Source: Pseudomonas frederiksbergensis (GTDB lineage Bacteria; Pseudomonadota; Gammaproteobacteria; Pseudomonadales; Pseudomonadaceae). Taken from it: a stretch of DNA of 64,000 nucleotides. The position numbers were made by a program, and so were the translations under genes. Location of the stretch: assembly GCF_000802155.2 (NCBI RefSeq), contig NZ_JQGJ02000002.1, forward strand, positions 558,001 through 622,000. Reading direction: 5' to 3'. Positions 52,098 through 61,800 of the stretch are shown one piece after another; the stretch's first letter is position 1, and every line of letters begins with the position of its first letter. The notes below the pieces were generated by a model. The model had not been told where the DNA came from. It did not search any database and saw only the letters and a program-made list of their open reading frames with translations.

Positions 52098-52126
52098 AAT
52101 ATATACATCCCTCCCGGGTGAAGCAA
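52098..52126 (-). promoter_or_regulatory. Probable promoter of tRNA-Leu
   Basis: The minus strand has TTGCTT (52126-52121), a 17-bp spacer and TATATT (52103-52098), about 75 bp upstream of the tRNA 5' end. A dedicated promoter is needed because a terminator separates this gene from tRNA-Cys. Confidence 0.5.
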
Positions 52127-52175
52127 GGCGGCCGATGCCCTTTTCAAGACAAAACCTTTCATTGCCCCGTAAACA

Positions 52176-52212
52176 AAAAAGCTCTGTAGATCATGAATCT
52201 ACAGAGCTTTTT
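52176..52212 (-). terminator. Terminator after tRNA-Cys
   Basis: GCTCTGTAGAT and ATCTACAGAGC form an 11-bp stem with a 5-base loop, flanked by AAAAAA on one side and TTTTTA on the other, so it can work in both directions. It begins about 5 bp beyond the tRNA-Cys CCA. Confidence 0.85.
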
Positions 52213-52217
52213 AAAAG

Positions 52218-52291
52218 TGGAGGCCGAAGTCGGAATCGAACCGGCGTAGGTGGATTTGCAATCCACTGCATAACCATTTTGCTATTCGGCC
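52218..52291 (-). tRNA. tRNA-Cys(GCA)
   Basis: A 74-nt tRNA with encoded CCA. The acceptor stem is GGCCGAA/TTCGGCC, the anticodon loop ATTGCAAA (anticodon GCA) in a GTGGA/TCCAC stem, and the T-arm contains GGTTCGATTCC. In many gammaproteobacteria it is clustered with tRNA-Gly and tRNA-Leu; no tRNA-Gly is seen here. Confidence 0.95.
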
Positions 52292-52628
52292 TCAATACGC
52301 CTGATGCAATACAACCACACCCTGCGGATAAAAACTTATCCGGATAAAGCCGCTAATAGCGAGCTATCTCCTTGAAAACATTGAAGTTTTTTACGCCTCG
52401 ATGCATTCGATGGGCGCAATTATGTACTCATTTGCCTAGGCTGACAACCCCTTGATTTCAAAAAAATTTGCCAGGCGGTCGACCCCTGGGATGTTTTTCC
52501 CAGCGCAACACGGCGAGCCGAAACCAGCGGCCTCCGGCTCATCGGGAAACCCGTGACCCCAACGGAACAACCTCCTTCGCCTCGGTTCATTCGTTATGTC
52601 GTCCCCTGGATCAGCAAGGAGAACCATC
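52292..52628. other. Intergenic stretch between tRNA-Cys and the SRPBCC gene
   Basis: No gene is supported. It holds an inverted repeat GGATAA-AAAC-TTATCC (52327-52342) and an AT-rich patch around 52370-52440, presumably the tRNA-Cys promoter region. AAGGAGA before 52629 is the next gene's ribosome-binding site. Confidence 0.4.
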
Positions 52629-53468
52629 ATGACTGAACGACCACACTTGGTGGCGAGCCGCGCTCCGGTGCCCACCTCTTCACACCCCAATCTCGGCACG
52701 CCGGAGCGACTGGTCTCGTTGGCGGCCGGAACGTTATTGCTTGCCAACGGACTGCGCCAGGGAGGGCTCAAGGGTTGGTCGCAAGTGCTGTTTGGCGCAT
52801 GCGCGGCCTGGCGTGCCTACTCCGGCACATGCAGGGTCAAGCAGGCGCTGACGCATAGCCCCTTCGAGCAGACGTTCGAACAGGACCGCGATTGGGACGG
52901 CAGCAAGGTGATATCCCGCAGCATCACGGTGGGCAAGCCGAGGGATGAGGTCTATGGGTTTTGCAGCAACCCGGCCAACCTGGGTGCTCTCATGCCCTGG
53001 GTGGACGCCATCGAGCAGATTGGCGAACGAACTTATCGCTGGGTCGCCCATGGGCCGATGGACAAGACGCTGCACTGCGACGTCGAACAGTGCGAACCCA
53101 AGGAAGGCCGCAAGCTGCACTGGATAGCCGGCCCTGACAGGCGCTTCAAACACGATATCCAGATGCATTTCAGCGATGCGCCGGCCGGTCGCGGTACGCA
53201 GATCAAAGTCATCGTGGCATGCGAAACGCCCCTCGGCACGGCCGGCTATGCCCTCGCCGCCGCCATCTCCCGGTTCTCCGACAAAGCCCTTTTGAACGTG
53301 CTGCGCAGCATCAAGCAGCAGTTGGAAACAGGCGAAATCAGCACCAACAAGATGCGCGATCCACAGACGAAGGATTTCCTCTTCGTGCACCCGGCGTCCA
53401 GCGCGACGCGAGCATCGGCCAATGACTCATCCACTGACAAAACCGAACTTGATGGAGGTACCGTCTGA
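52629..53468 (+). CDS. DUF2892-like plus SRPBCC (polyketide cyclase-like) fusion protein
   Basis: This 279-residue protein has an N-terminal glycine-rich two-helix membrane hairpin (TPERLVSLAAGTLLLANGLR through CAAWRAYSGTC, about 20-75). It is joined to a START/SRPBCC domain (about 95-250: SRSITVGKPRDEVYGFCSNP, then VDAIEQIGERTYRWVAHGP). The ATG at 52629 follows AAGGAGA. Its stop overlaps the next gene's ATG (TGATG), so it is coupled to the alcohol dehydrogenase. This membrane-hairpin/SRPBCC pairing with an adjacent zinc ADH is recurrent in Pseudomonas; function unknown. Confidence 0.82.
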   Translation: MTERPHLVASRAPVPTSSHPNLGTPERLVSLAAGTLLLANGLRQGGLKGWSQVLFGACAAWRAYSGTCRVKQALTHSPFEQTFEQDRDWDGSKVISRSITVGKPRDEVYGFCSNPANLGALMPWVDAIEQIGERTYRWVAHGPMDKTLHCDVEQCEPKEGRKLHWIAGPDRRFKHDIQMHFSDAPAGRGTQIKVIVACETPLGTAGYALAAAISRFSDKALLNVLRSIKQQLETGEISTNKMRDPQTKDFLFVHPASSATRASANDSSTDKTELDGGTV

Positions 53469-54640
53469 TGCGCGCATTGACGTGGCAAGGCCCCAATAAA
53501 CTGCAAGTCGAGACGGTCGACGACCCTTCCATCCTCAACCCCCGCGATGCCATCGTCCGGGTGATCCTGTCCTCGGTGTGCGGCTCGGATTTGCACCTGC
53601 TGGGCGGCTACGTGCCAACGATGCAGGCCGGCGACATCATTGGACATGAGTTCATGGGCGAAGTGGTGGAAACCGGCTCGGCTGTCACGCAAATCAAGAA
53701 AGGCGACCGGGTCGTCACGGTGTCGATTGTCGGCTGCGGCGAATGCGAGCATTGCCAGCGCTCGGACTTTTCCTGCTGCGACAACTCCAATCCGAACCCT
53801 ACCGCCACCGACATCGCCTACGGTCAACCCGCCTGCGGCATCATTGGCTACAGCCATGCGTTCGGCGGTTATGCCGGCAGCCATGCCACCTATATCCGGG
53901 TGCCTTTCGCCGACGTCAACCTGTTCACCATTCCCGAAGGCGTCAGGGACGAACAGGCTGTGTTCGTCTCCGATGCGGTGCCCACTGGTTTCTTTGCCGC
54001 CGACAACGCCGATATCCAGCCCGGCGATACGGTGGCGGTCTGGGGGTGCGGCGGGGTCGGGCTGATGGCCATGTCCAGTGCCTACCTGCTCGGCGCCGAG
54101 CGGGTGATCGCCATTGACCGCTTTGCCGATCGCCTGCGCCTGGCCGAGGAAAAGGCCGGCGCCATCGCCCTCAATTACGAAACCACCGATGTGCACGCCG
54201 CCCTGCTGGAATTGACTGGCGGCCGCGGACCGGATCGCTGCATCGATTGCGTCGGCATGGAAGCCCACGGCACCGAAGTGGATTATTTCTATGACAAGAC
54301 CAAGCAGATGCTGCGCTTGCACACCGAGCGCGGAACCGTGCTGCGCCAGTCGATACGCGCGTGTCGCAAAGGTGGGACCGTATCGGTGGTCGGAGTGTAC
54401 GGCGGCTTGCTGGACAAGTTCCCGATGGGGGCGATTGTCAACAAGGCACTGACCCTGCGTTCCGGCCAGCAACCGGGACAGCGCTACGTGAAGCGGCTGT
54501 TCGAACACATCCAGAAAGGCGAACTGGACCCCTCCTATCTCCTGACTCATCCCATGGGCCTGGAGCAATCGGTTGAGGGCTACGCGATGTTCAAGGAGAA
54601 ACGCCAGGATTGCCTGCGGGCGGTGTTTCGGCCGGAGTGA
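53468..54640 (+). CDS. Zinc-dependent alcohol dehydrogenase, formaldehyde dehydrogenase-like
   Basis: This 390-residue medium-chain dehydrogenase has catalytic zinc ligands SSVCGSDLHLLGG and GHEFMGEVVETG. Structural-zinc cysteines lie in CGECEHCQRSDFSCC, and the Rossmann motif is VAVWGCGGVGLMAM. An insertion GRGPDRCIDCVGMEAHGTEV and the long C-terminal half place it in the glutathione-independent formaldehyde dehydrogenase-like subgroup. It is translationally coupled to the SRPBCC protein. The true substrate is unknown. Confidence 0.85.
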   Translation: MRALTWQGPNKLQVETVDDPSILNPRDAIVRVILSSVCGSDLHLLGGYVPTMQAGDIIGHEFMGEVVETGSAVTQIKKGDRVVTVSIVGCGECEHCQRSDFSCCDNSNPNPTATDIAYGQPACGIIGYSHAFGGYAGSHATYIRVPFADVNLFTIPEGVRDEQAVFVSDAVPTGFFAADNADIQPGDTVAVWGCGGVGLMAMSSAYLLGAERVIAIDRFADRLRLAEEKAGAIALNYETTDVHAALLELTGGRGPDRCIDCVGMEAHGTEVDYFYDKTKQMLRLHTERGTVLRQSIRACRKGGTVSVVGVYGGLLDKFPMGAIVNKALTLRSGQQPGQRYVKRLFEHIQKGELDPSYLLTHPMGLEQSVEGYAMFKEKRQDCLRAVFRPE

Positions 54641-54650
54641 AGGGCGATCC

Positions 54651-54680
54651 CGTGGCGAGGGTTTAGGCTCCCTCGCCACG
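54651..54680. repeat. Single REP hairpin
   Basis: CGTGGCGAGGG and CCCTCGCCACG form an 11-bp hairpin with an 8-base loop, of the same REP class as elsewhere in the window, just past the alcohol dehydrogenase. Confidence 0.7.
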
Positions 54681-54780
54681 GATTTGACGGACTTATGGAC
54701 AGTCGCGGTGCGCCGTCATAATCGGTAACATACCGGCCTTTCCCGCAGCCTTTCTGCGCCCTGCCAAATAAGCCCATTCC

Positions 54781-55560
54781 ATGCCTTTTGAACTCAGCGT
54801 CGACCTTTCCACCCTCGCTATCCTGGCCGTCGTGGCGTTCATCGCCGGCTTCATCGACGCCATTGCCGGCGGTGGCGGCCTGCTCACCACACCGGCCCTG
54901 TTGACCGCCGGCCTGCCGCCGCATCTGGTGTTGGGCACCAACAAGCTCAGTTCAACCTTTGGCTCGGCCACGGCCAGCTTTACGTTCTACAAGCGCAAAC
55001 TGTTTCACCCGCGACAGTGGACCCACGCGCTCGTCGGCACGCTGATCGGCGCCTTGGCCGGTGCCGTCGTCGCCCATTACCTGCCCGCCGAGTGGCTGAA
55101 CAAGATGTTGCCGGTGATTGTCTTTGCCTGCGGCCTGTACCTGCTGTTCGGCGGCACGCCCAAGGCACCGCTGGACAGCAACGCGCCGATCAAGAAAACC
55201 TGGCAGTCGCCGCAGGGCTTTACCCTTGGCTTCTATGACGGCGTCGCCGGTCCGGGCACTGGCGCGTTCTGGACCGTCAGCAGCCTGCTGCTCTACCCCA
55301 TCGATCTGGTCAAGGCCAGTGGCGTGGCCCGCAGCATGAACTTCGTCAGCAACATCGCGGCGCTGTCGGTGTTCATCTTCTCGGGCCAGGTGGATTGGAT
55401 CATCGGCTTGAGCATGGGCCTGTCGGTGATGATCGGCGCGTTCTTCGGCGCGCGCACCGCCATCAGCGGCGGCGCGAAATTCATCCGCCCGGTGTTCATC
55501 ACCGTGGTGCTGGCCCTGACCGTGCGCCTAGCCTGGCAACACTGGTTCAGCATGGCCTAA
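54781..55560 (+). CDS. TSUP (TauE/SafE) family transporter, YfcA-like
   Basis: This 259-residue membrane protein has about eight helices and the two TSUP repeats: [20 protein letters not shown], then [15 protein letters not shown] in the first half and [15 protein letters not shown] in the second. The family exports sulfonates, sulfite or organosulfur acids. Its last 33 bp overlap the convergent nudC gene. Confidence 0.88.
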   Translation: MPFELSVDLSTLAILAVVAFIAGFIDAIAGGGGLLTTPALLTAGLPPHLVLGTNKLSSTFGSATASFTFYKRKLFHPRQWTHALVGTLIGALAGAVVAHYLPAEWLNKMLPVIVFACGLYLLFGGTPKAPLDSNAPIKKTWQSPQGFTLGFYDGVAGPGTGAFWTVSSLLLYPIDLVKASGVARSMNFVSNIAALSVFIFSGQVDWIIGLSMGLSVMIGAFFGARTAISGGAKFIRPVFITVVLALTVRLAWQHWFSMA

Positions 55561-56358
55561 GCGACGGGCCACGTAGAGGTCGATCAAATACCGGGCAATC
55601 GAGCGCGAGGCTGGAAGCGGTGGCAGGTCGTGGACGTTGAACCATTGCGCGTCTTCGATCTCGTCTTCCTGGGGCACAATGTCACCGCTGGCGTATTCGG
55701 CGTGGAAGCCCAGCATCATCGAGTGCGGAAACGGCCAACACTGGCTGCCCACATATTGGATGTTCTTCACTTCGATACTGACTTCCTCGCGGACCTCGCG
55801 AACAAGGCAGTCCTCGGCCGACTCGCCCGGCTCGGCAAACCCTGCCAAGGTGCTGTAGACGCCCGTGACGAAACGGGGCGAGCGTGCCAACAGGACTTCA
55901 TCGCCACGAGTGATCAGCACGATCATGCTAGGTGAGATCCGCGGATAATGTCGCAGCTCGCAGGCATCGCAATACATCGCCCGCTCTCGCGGGACCTGGC
56001 TCATGCGCTGGCCGCAACTGCCGCAAAAACGATGCTCGCGAGCCCAGGTGCCGATCTGCGCCGCGTAGCCCAACACCTTGAACAGCGTGTGGTCGTCTTC
56101 GAGCATGAACGCCCGCAAGCCTTTCCAATTACAGCCGGGAATGTCCAGGGCGCTGTGCAGTTCCAACAGATAGACCGGCTCGCCATCGAGATGGCCGATA
56201 CCGTGCTCGGCAAGGATCGACAGGTCCTGGCGCTTGAGCCAGTCGCGGGGAAACAGCGCGCCGTTGTCATCGTACAAAAAACCTTCCGGGCTGCGGGCCA
56301 CGGCCCAGCCGCCGGGAAGGTCGGTGTCGAGTACTGCGGTGGTCCAGCGTGAAATCAT
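55528..56358 (-). CDS. nudC: NADH pyrophosphatase / NAD-capped RNA decapping enzyme
   Basis: This 276-residue protein has NudC architecture: an N-terminal domain, a zinc ribbon ([10 protein letters not shown], then [12 protein letters not shown]), a Nudix box [20 protein letters not shown] and the NADH-specific motif [14 protein letters not shown] (canonically SQPWPFPxS; Pro is Cys here). NudC removes NAD caps from RNA and cleaves NADH. It is 6 bp from the crotonase gene, probably cotranscribed, and overlaps the yfcA-like gene tail-to-tail. Confidence 0.92.
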   Translation of the reverse strand: MISRWTTAVLDTDLPGGWAVARSPEGFLYDDNGALFPRDWLKRQDLSILAEHGIGHLDGEPVYLLELHSALDIPGCNWKGLRAFMLEDDHTLFKVLGYAAQIGTWAREHRFCGSCGQRMSQVPRERAMYCDACELRHYPRISPSMIVLITRGDEVLLARSPRFVTGVYSTLAGFAEPGESAEDCLVREVREEVSIEVKNIQYVGSQCWPFPHSMMLGFHAEYASGDIVPQEDEIEDAQWFNVHDLPPLPASRSIARYLIDLYVARRLGHAEPVLPG

Positions 56359-56364
56359 GATCGA

Positions 56365-57177
56365 TCAATCCAGAAATTCGGGTTTCTGTTTGCTCATATG
56401 GGCGGCCATGGCCACGCGCAGGTCATTGGATTGCAGCATGGCGGCGTTCCACGTAGCGACATATTCCAAGCCGTCGTCGATGCGGTGGTCGCGCATGTAG
56501 CTGATCATTTCCTTGGTGCCGGTAACGGCGATCGGCGACTTGGCGGCGATGTCCCGGGCGATGCCCATCACACCTTCGAGCAAGCTGGCGGTATCGCTGT
56601 AGACACGATTGACCAGGCCAATGCTGCGCGCTTCGTCGGCACCGAAGGTGCGCCCCGTATAAGCGAGTTCACGCAGCATGCCGTCCCCGATGATCCGGGG
56701 CAAGCGTTGCAAGGTGCCAACATCGGCCGCCATGCCGATGTCGATTTCCTTGATCGAGAACTGCGCGTCCTCGGCGGCGTAGCGCATGTCGCAGGCGGAA
56801 ATCAGGTCGATGGCACCACCCAGGCAATAGCCCTGGACCGCCGCGAGGACCGGTTTGCGACAGTTGTCCACGGCATTGAACGAAGCTTGCAGCTGCAGGA
56901 TCTTGCGCCGCAGTACCCGGGCGTTACGGCCCACATCCTTGCCCAACTCGTTGGCCACGCCGGCCAGCATCATCAGGTCGATGCCTGAAGAGAAATGCTT
57001 GCCGGCACCGCTCAAGACCACCACTCGCACTTCGTCGGTCTCGTCGATCCATTGGAAAATGTCGACGATTTCGCTCCAGAACGCCGCGTTCATGGCGTTG
57101 ATCTTGTCCGGTCGATTGATTTGCACATGGGCGATGTTGTCTGCAAGTTCGACGTTGAACGCTTGGTATTGCGACAT
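56365..57177 (-). CDS. Crotonase family, delta(3,5)-delta(2,4)-dienoyl-CoA isomerase-like
   Basis: This 270-residue enoyl-CoA hydratase superfamily protein has the oxyanion-hole segments AGKHFSSGIDLMML and QGYCLGGAIDLISACDMRYA. KEIDIGMAADVGTLQRLPRI follows, whose Asp and Glu match the catalytic pair of dienoyl-CoA isomerase (ECH1) rather than the Glu pair of true hydratases. It would shift double bonds during beta-oxidation of unsaturated fatty acids. AAAGGACAC precedes the ATG. Confidence 0.87.
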   Translation of the reverse strand: MSQYQAFNVELADNIAHVQINRPDKINAMNAAFWSEIVDIFQWIDETDEVRVVVLSGAGKHFSSGIDLMMLAGVANELGKDVGRNARVLRRKILQLQASFNAVDNCRKPVLAAVQGYCLGGAIDLISACDMRYAAEDAQFSIKEIDIGMAADVGTLQRLPRIIGDGMLRELAYTGRTFGADEARSIGLVNRVYSDTASLLEGVMGIARDIAAKSPIAVTGTKEMISYMRDHRIDDGLEYVATWNAAMLQSNDLRVAMAAHMSKQKPEFLD

Positions 57178-57285
57178 GGCAGTGTCCTTTGACCGGTTGT
57201 AAGAGGCCTGAACTATAACAAGCGATCGCGACGGGACGTAGGCAGTGCATCGGCCAAAAGCGGGACTGGCGGCCTGCGAGTAACC

Positions 57286-57378
57286 TGTGGCGAGGGAGCC
57301 TGCTTGCGCTTGAGTGCGCAGCGCTCATAAATTAGGGGGCCGCTACGCAGCCCAGCGGGAGCAAGCTCCATCGCCACA
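57286..57378. repeat. Composite REPIN
   Basis: TGTGGCGAGGGAGC at the left and GCTCCATCGCCACA at the right are inverted (one mismatch) around a spacer with TGAGTGCGCAGCGCTCA. The whole element is closely similar to the one at 62010-62098. Confidence 0.8.
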
Positions 57379-57392
57379 AAAGCCTGATGCGT

Positions 57393-58874
57393 TTACGGCT
57401 TGTCATCCGCCTCCAACTGCCCATCCCAACCACCGCCCAATGCGGCAATCAACTGCACACTGGCAATCAACCGGCTCTGTTGCAGGCTCAGCACGCTGCG
57501 CTCGTTGCTCAGGGCAGTGGCCTGGACGGTGACCACGTCGAGGTAGCCAATCAGCCCTGCCCTGTACTGGTTCTGCGTCAGGCGCAAAGACTCGCGCGCC
57601 GCGTCCAGGGCTTCCTGGCGGACGCGGGCTTCGTCCTCGAGCACCTTGAGCTGGATCATGTAGTTTTCGACTTCGCGGAAGCCGTCGAGCACGGTCTGGC
57701 GATAGGTGGCGACGGTCTGGTCATAGGCGGCGACGCTGCGGTCGACCTCCGCCGAGCGCTGGCCACCGTCGAACAAGGTCATCGCCAGTTGCGGGCCGAC
57801 CGACCAGAAGCGGTTTGGCACGCTCACCCAATTATCATAGGTGCTGCTGCTATAGCCTCCACTCAGGCTCAGGGTCAGGTCCGGATAATAGGCCGCCTTC
57901 GCCACCCCGATATTGGCGTTGGCGGCCATGACCGAGCGCTCCGCCGACGCGATGTCCGGGCGGCGTTCGAGCAATTGCGACGGAACTGCAACCGGGACCT
58001 GCGGCAGCGCCGGGATGTCCTGGGTCTCGGCCAGGCTGAACTCGGCGGGCGGCAGGCCGATCAGCACGGCGATGGCGTTTTCGAACTGCGCGCGCTGCCA
58101 GATCAGGTCGATCAGGTCGGCCTGGGTGGTCTTGAGCTGGTTCTGCGCCTGGGCCACCGCGTCCTTGCCGGATACGCCGGCGCGGTACTGGTTTTCGGTC
58201 ATTTTCAGCGAGCGTTGATAGTTGTCGACCGTGGTCTGCAACAAACGCTTCTGCTGGTCGATCACCCGCAATTGCAGGTAGTTCTGCACCAGCTCCGATT
58301 GCTGGCTCAGGCGCATCGCCGCCAGGTCGGCAAAACTGGCTTGCGCGCTGGCTTCGTCGGCTTCAAGCGTGCGGCGCAACTTGCCCCACACGTCCGCCTC
58401 CCAGCTCACGCCGGCCTGGGCGCTGTAGGTGTCGCGAATGCCGCTGGAAGAACTGCTCAGGCTCGAACTGCTGCTGCCGGTGCCCTGGCTGGAACGGGTC
58501 TTGCCAACCGTGAGATCGACCGTCGGAAAAAATGCCCCGCGCGCACTGCGCGCCAAGGCCTGGGCCTGGCGGTACTGGGCTTCGGCCTGGGCCACGGTCT
58601 GGTTGGAGGCGTTGAGTTTTTCCACCAGCTCGTTGAGACGGGTGTCAGCGTACAGCTCCCACCAGGCGCCACGGGCCAGGGCGTCGCTAGGGTTGGCCTG
58701 GCGCCAGCCTTGGGCTTCCTTGTACTGCACCGGTGCGGTGGCCGACGGGCGCTGATAATCCGGACCGATCGCGCAGGCACTGAGCAGTGCCACGCACAGC
58801 GCCAGGCTCAGGACACGCGAGCCACGGGCGGTCGCCAACGGTGCGACAAGGTTGAACAGCGTACGATCGGTCAT
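57393..58874 (-). CDS. opmB: Outer-membrane efflux lipoprotein (NodT/OprM-like)
   Basis: This 493-residue TolC-family outer-membrane factor has a lipobox (LLSACAIGPDYQRP) near residue 33 and the two OEP repeats rich in coiled-coil helices (SNQTVAQAEAQYRQAQALAR and RLSQQSELVQNYLQLRVIDQ). It is the last gene of an RND operon; its ATG overlaps the stop of the pump gene upstream (ATGA). It should form the outer-membrane channel of the MuxABC-OpmB type tripartite pump. Confidence 0.88.
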   Translation of the reverse strand: MTDRTLFNLVAPLATARGSRVLSLALCVALLSACAIGPDYQRPSATAPVQYKEAQGWRQANPSDALARGAWWELYADTRLNELVEKLNASNQTVAQAEAQYRQAQALARSARGAFFPTVDLTVGKTRSSQGTGSSSSSLSSSSSGIRDTYSAQAGVSWEADVWGKLRRTLEADEASAQASFADLAAMRLSQQSELVQNYLQLRVIDQQKRLLQTTVDNYQRSLKMTENQYRAGVSGKDAVAQAQNQLKTTQADLIDLIWQRAQFENAIAVLIGLPPAEFSLAETQDIPALPQVPVAVPSQLLERRPDIASAERSVMAANANIGVAKAAYYPDLTLSLSGGYSSSTYDNWVSVPNRFWSVGPQLAMTLFDGGQRSAEVDRSVAAYDQTVATYRQTVLDGFREVENYMIQLKVLEDEARVRQEALDAARESLRLTQNQYRAGLIGYLDVVTVQATALSNERSVLSLQQSRLIASVQLIAALGGGWDGQLEADDKP

Positions 58875-61800
58875 AGCGGAGTTTCCAGGGCAGCATCAGT
58901 GCGCACCCCACGCCAGCGGTTGAAACGATGGCGCAGGTTATCGAGATAGAGGTAGACCACGGGGGTGGTGTAAAGCGTCAGGACTTGGCTGAACACCAGC
59001 CCGCCGATGATCGTCAGGCCCAGCGGCTGGCGCATTTCCGAGCCTTCGGCACCGCCGAGCAACAGCGGCAAGGCTCCGAGGATCGCCGCCAGGGTGGTCA
59101 TCAGGATCGGCCTCAGCCGCAACAGGCAAGCACTGCGGATCGACTCCAACGACGTTTGGCCGGCGCGCTCCAATTGCAGCGCGAGGTCGATCATCAGGAT
59201 GGCGTTTTTCTTCACCACCCCGATCAACAGGAACAACCCAAGCAGCGAGATCAGGCTGAACTCGCTGCCCAGCACGTAGATCGACAGCAACGCGCCCACC
59301 CCGGCCGAGGGCAAGGTGGACAGGATGGTCAGCGGATGTATGTAGCTCTCGTAGAGCACGCCCAGCACCAGGTACACCGCCAGCAACGCCCCGAGGATCA
59401 TGAAGGGCTGGCTTTTCTGGGTCGCGGCGAATGCATCGGCGGTGCCGGCCATTTTTGCGATGACATCCTCGGGCATCCCGAGCTTGGCAATCGCCCGCTC
59501 GATCGCCGCGGTGCCCTGCTCCACCGTGACGCCTTCGGCCATGTCGAACGAAATACCTTCGGACGCGAACTGGCCTTCGTGGCTGACGCGGTCGTCTTCC
59601 AGGCTGTTTTCATAATGGGCAATCGCCGACAGCGGCACTCGCGCGCCGTCGGCGGTGATCACCTGGACCTGCTCGAGCGTATTGGGGTCCTGGGCATATT
59701 TGGGATTGACCTCCATCACCACCTGATACTGGTTGAGGCTGTCGTATATGGTCGAGATCTGCCGCTGACTGTACGCGTTGTTCAGCACCGAAGTGACCAT
59801 GTCCATGTCGATGCCCAGGCGCTTGGCCTGGTCGCGGTCCACCACCAGCGTCACCTGCTGCGCCCCGCCACCGTCGCGGGCGTCGATCGCGGTCAGCTCC
59901 GGCAAGGCGCGGAAAGCGGCGACGACCTTGGGGTACCAGGTGCGCAGCGACGCCAGGTCCGCACTTTGCAGGATGTAGGAATACTGCGACGTGGTCTGCT
60001 CACGCCCGCCACCGAACTGCAGATCCTGGTCGGCCATCAGCATCAATTGGCCGCCGGGCACCTTGGGCATTTCCTTGCGCAAGCGCTCGATGACTTTCTG
60101 AGCGGAGATCCCGCGTTCCTTGATCGGCTTGAGGCGCACCAGCATGAAAGCGTTATTGGTGCCGTTGTTGCCGCCGATGAACCCCGCCACGCTCTGCACC
60201 GCTTCGTCCTTGAGCACAGCGCGACGGAAGATTTCCATCTTCGGCTGCATCACGTTGAACGACAGCCCGTCGTCGCCGCGCACGAAACCGATCAACTGGC
60301 CGGTGTCCTGCTGCGGCATGAAGGTTTTTGGCACCACCACATACAGCGCAATGTTCACTCCGATGGTCACCAACAGGCTGAACAAGGTCAGGCGACGATG
60401 GCGCAGCACCCAGTCCAGGCTACGGGCGTAACCCCGGACCATGCGCTCATTGAGGCCATGACTCCAGCGCTGCAAGCGGTTTTCCTGCCCCGGCACATGA
60501 GGCTTGAGCCATCGCGCGCAGAGCATCGGCGTGAGGGTCAGGGACACCACCAGCGAGACGACAATGGCAGCCGCCAGGGTGATGGAAAATTCGCGGAACA
60601 GACTCTCGACGATCCCGCCCATGAACAGGATCGACAGGAACACCGCCACCAGCGAGGCGTTCATTGACAACAAGGTAAAGCCCACTTCCTCGGCGCCGAG
60701 GTAGGCCGCTTTCATCGGCGGCACGCCTTCATCGATGTGCCGGGAAATGTTTTCCAGCACCACGATGGCATCATCCACCACCAGCCCCGTGGCGAGGATC
60801 AACGCCATCAGCGACAGGTTGTTCAGCGAGAATCCATAGACGTACATCACCGCGAACGTGCCCACCAGCGACACCGGCACCGCCAGCGTCGGGATCAGCG
60901 AAGCGCGGAAATTGCCGAGGAACAGGAACACCACCAGCACCACCAGGGCAACGGCGATCAGCAGGGTCATTTCCGCTTCGTGCAGGGTGGCCTTGATTAC
61001 CGGCGAGCGGTCCATGGCCAGGTCCAGCTTGACGCTGGCGGGCAGTACCGCTTGCAGGGCGGGCAGTTGGTTCTTGATCTCGTTGACGGTCTCGATGATG
61101 TTGGCGCCGGCCTGGCGATTGATCACCAATAGCACGGCGGCGTCATTGTTGAAGAATCCGCTGTTATAGCGGTCCTCGACGCCATCGCTGACCTTTGCCA
61201 CGTCCTTGAGCCGCAATACCGAGCCATCCTGGTAACGGATGACCAGTGTTTCGTAGTCCTTGGCTTTCTCCAACTGGTCGTTGGCCTGCACTTGCCACAT
61301 GCGCTTGTCGTCTTCGACTGACCCCTTGGGTCGGCGCACATTGCTATTGGCGATCGCAGTGCGTACGTCGTCCAGCGCCACGCCGTACTGGTTGAGCAAT
61401 TGCGGCTCCAGCTCGATGCGCACCGCCGGCAAGGAGCTGCCGCCAATCTGCACCTCACCGACACCCGCCACCTGGGACAGGCTCTGGGACAGGATCGTCG
61501 AGGCCAGGTCATAGAGCTGGCCTTTCTCCAACACATCGGAGGTCAGCGAAAGCACCATGATGGGCGCCTGGGACGGGTTGACCTTCTTGTAGGTGGGCAT
61601 GCTGCGCATGCCACTGGGCAGCAAGTTCCGCGAGGCGTTGATGGCCGCTTGCACCTCCCGGGCCGCGCCGTTGATGTCGCGGTCCAAGTCGAATTGCAGG
61701 ATCACCCGCGTCGAGCCCTGGCTCGAGCGGCTGCTCATGGTGTTGACCCCAGCGATGGCGCCGAATGAGCGTTCCAGCGGCGTCGCCACCGTGGAAGCCA

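Noticed and set aside
53246..54679. 477-codon minus-strand open frame
   Set aside because: Antisense to the zinc alcohol dehydrogenase, no recognisable domain, Gly/His/Arg-rich.
57387..58949. 520-codon plus-strand open frame
   Set aside because: Antisense to the outer-membrane efflux gene; artefact of third-position GC bias.
58928..60667. 579-codon plus-strand open frame opposite the RND pump gene
   Set aside because: It is a GC-skew shadow of muxC: rich in His, Gln, Arg and Gly, no domain, and fully antisense to an unmistakable RND protein.
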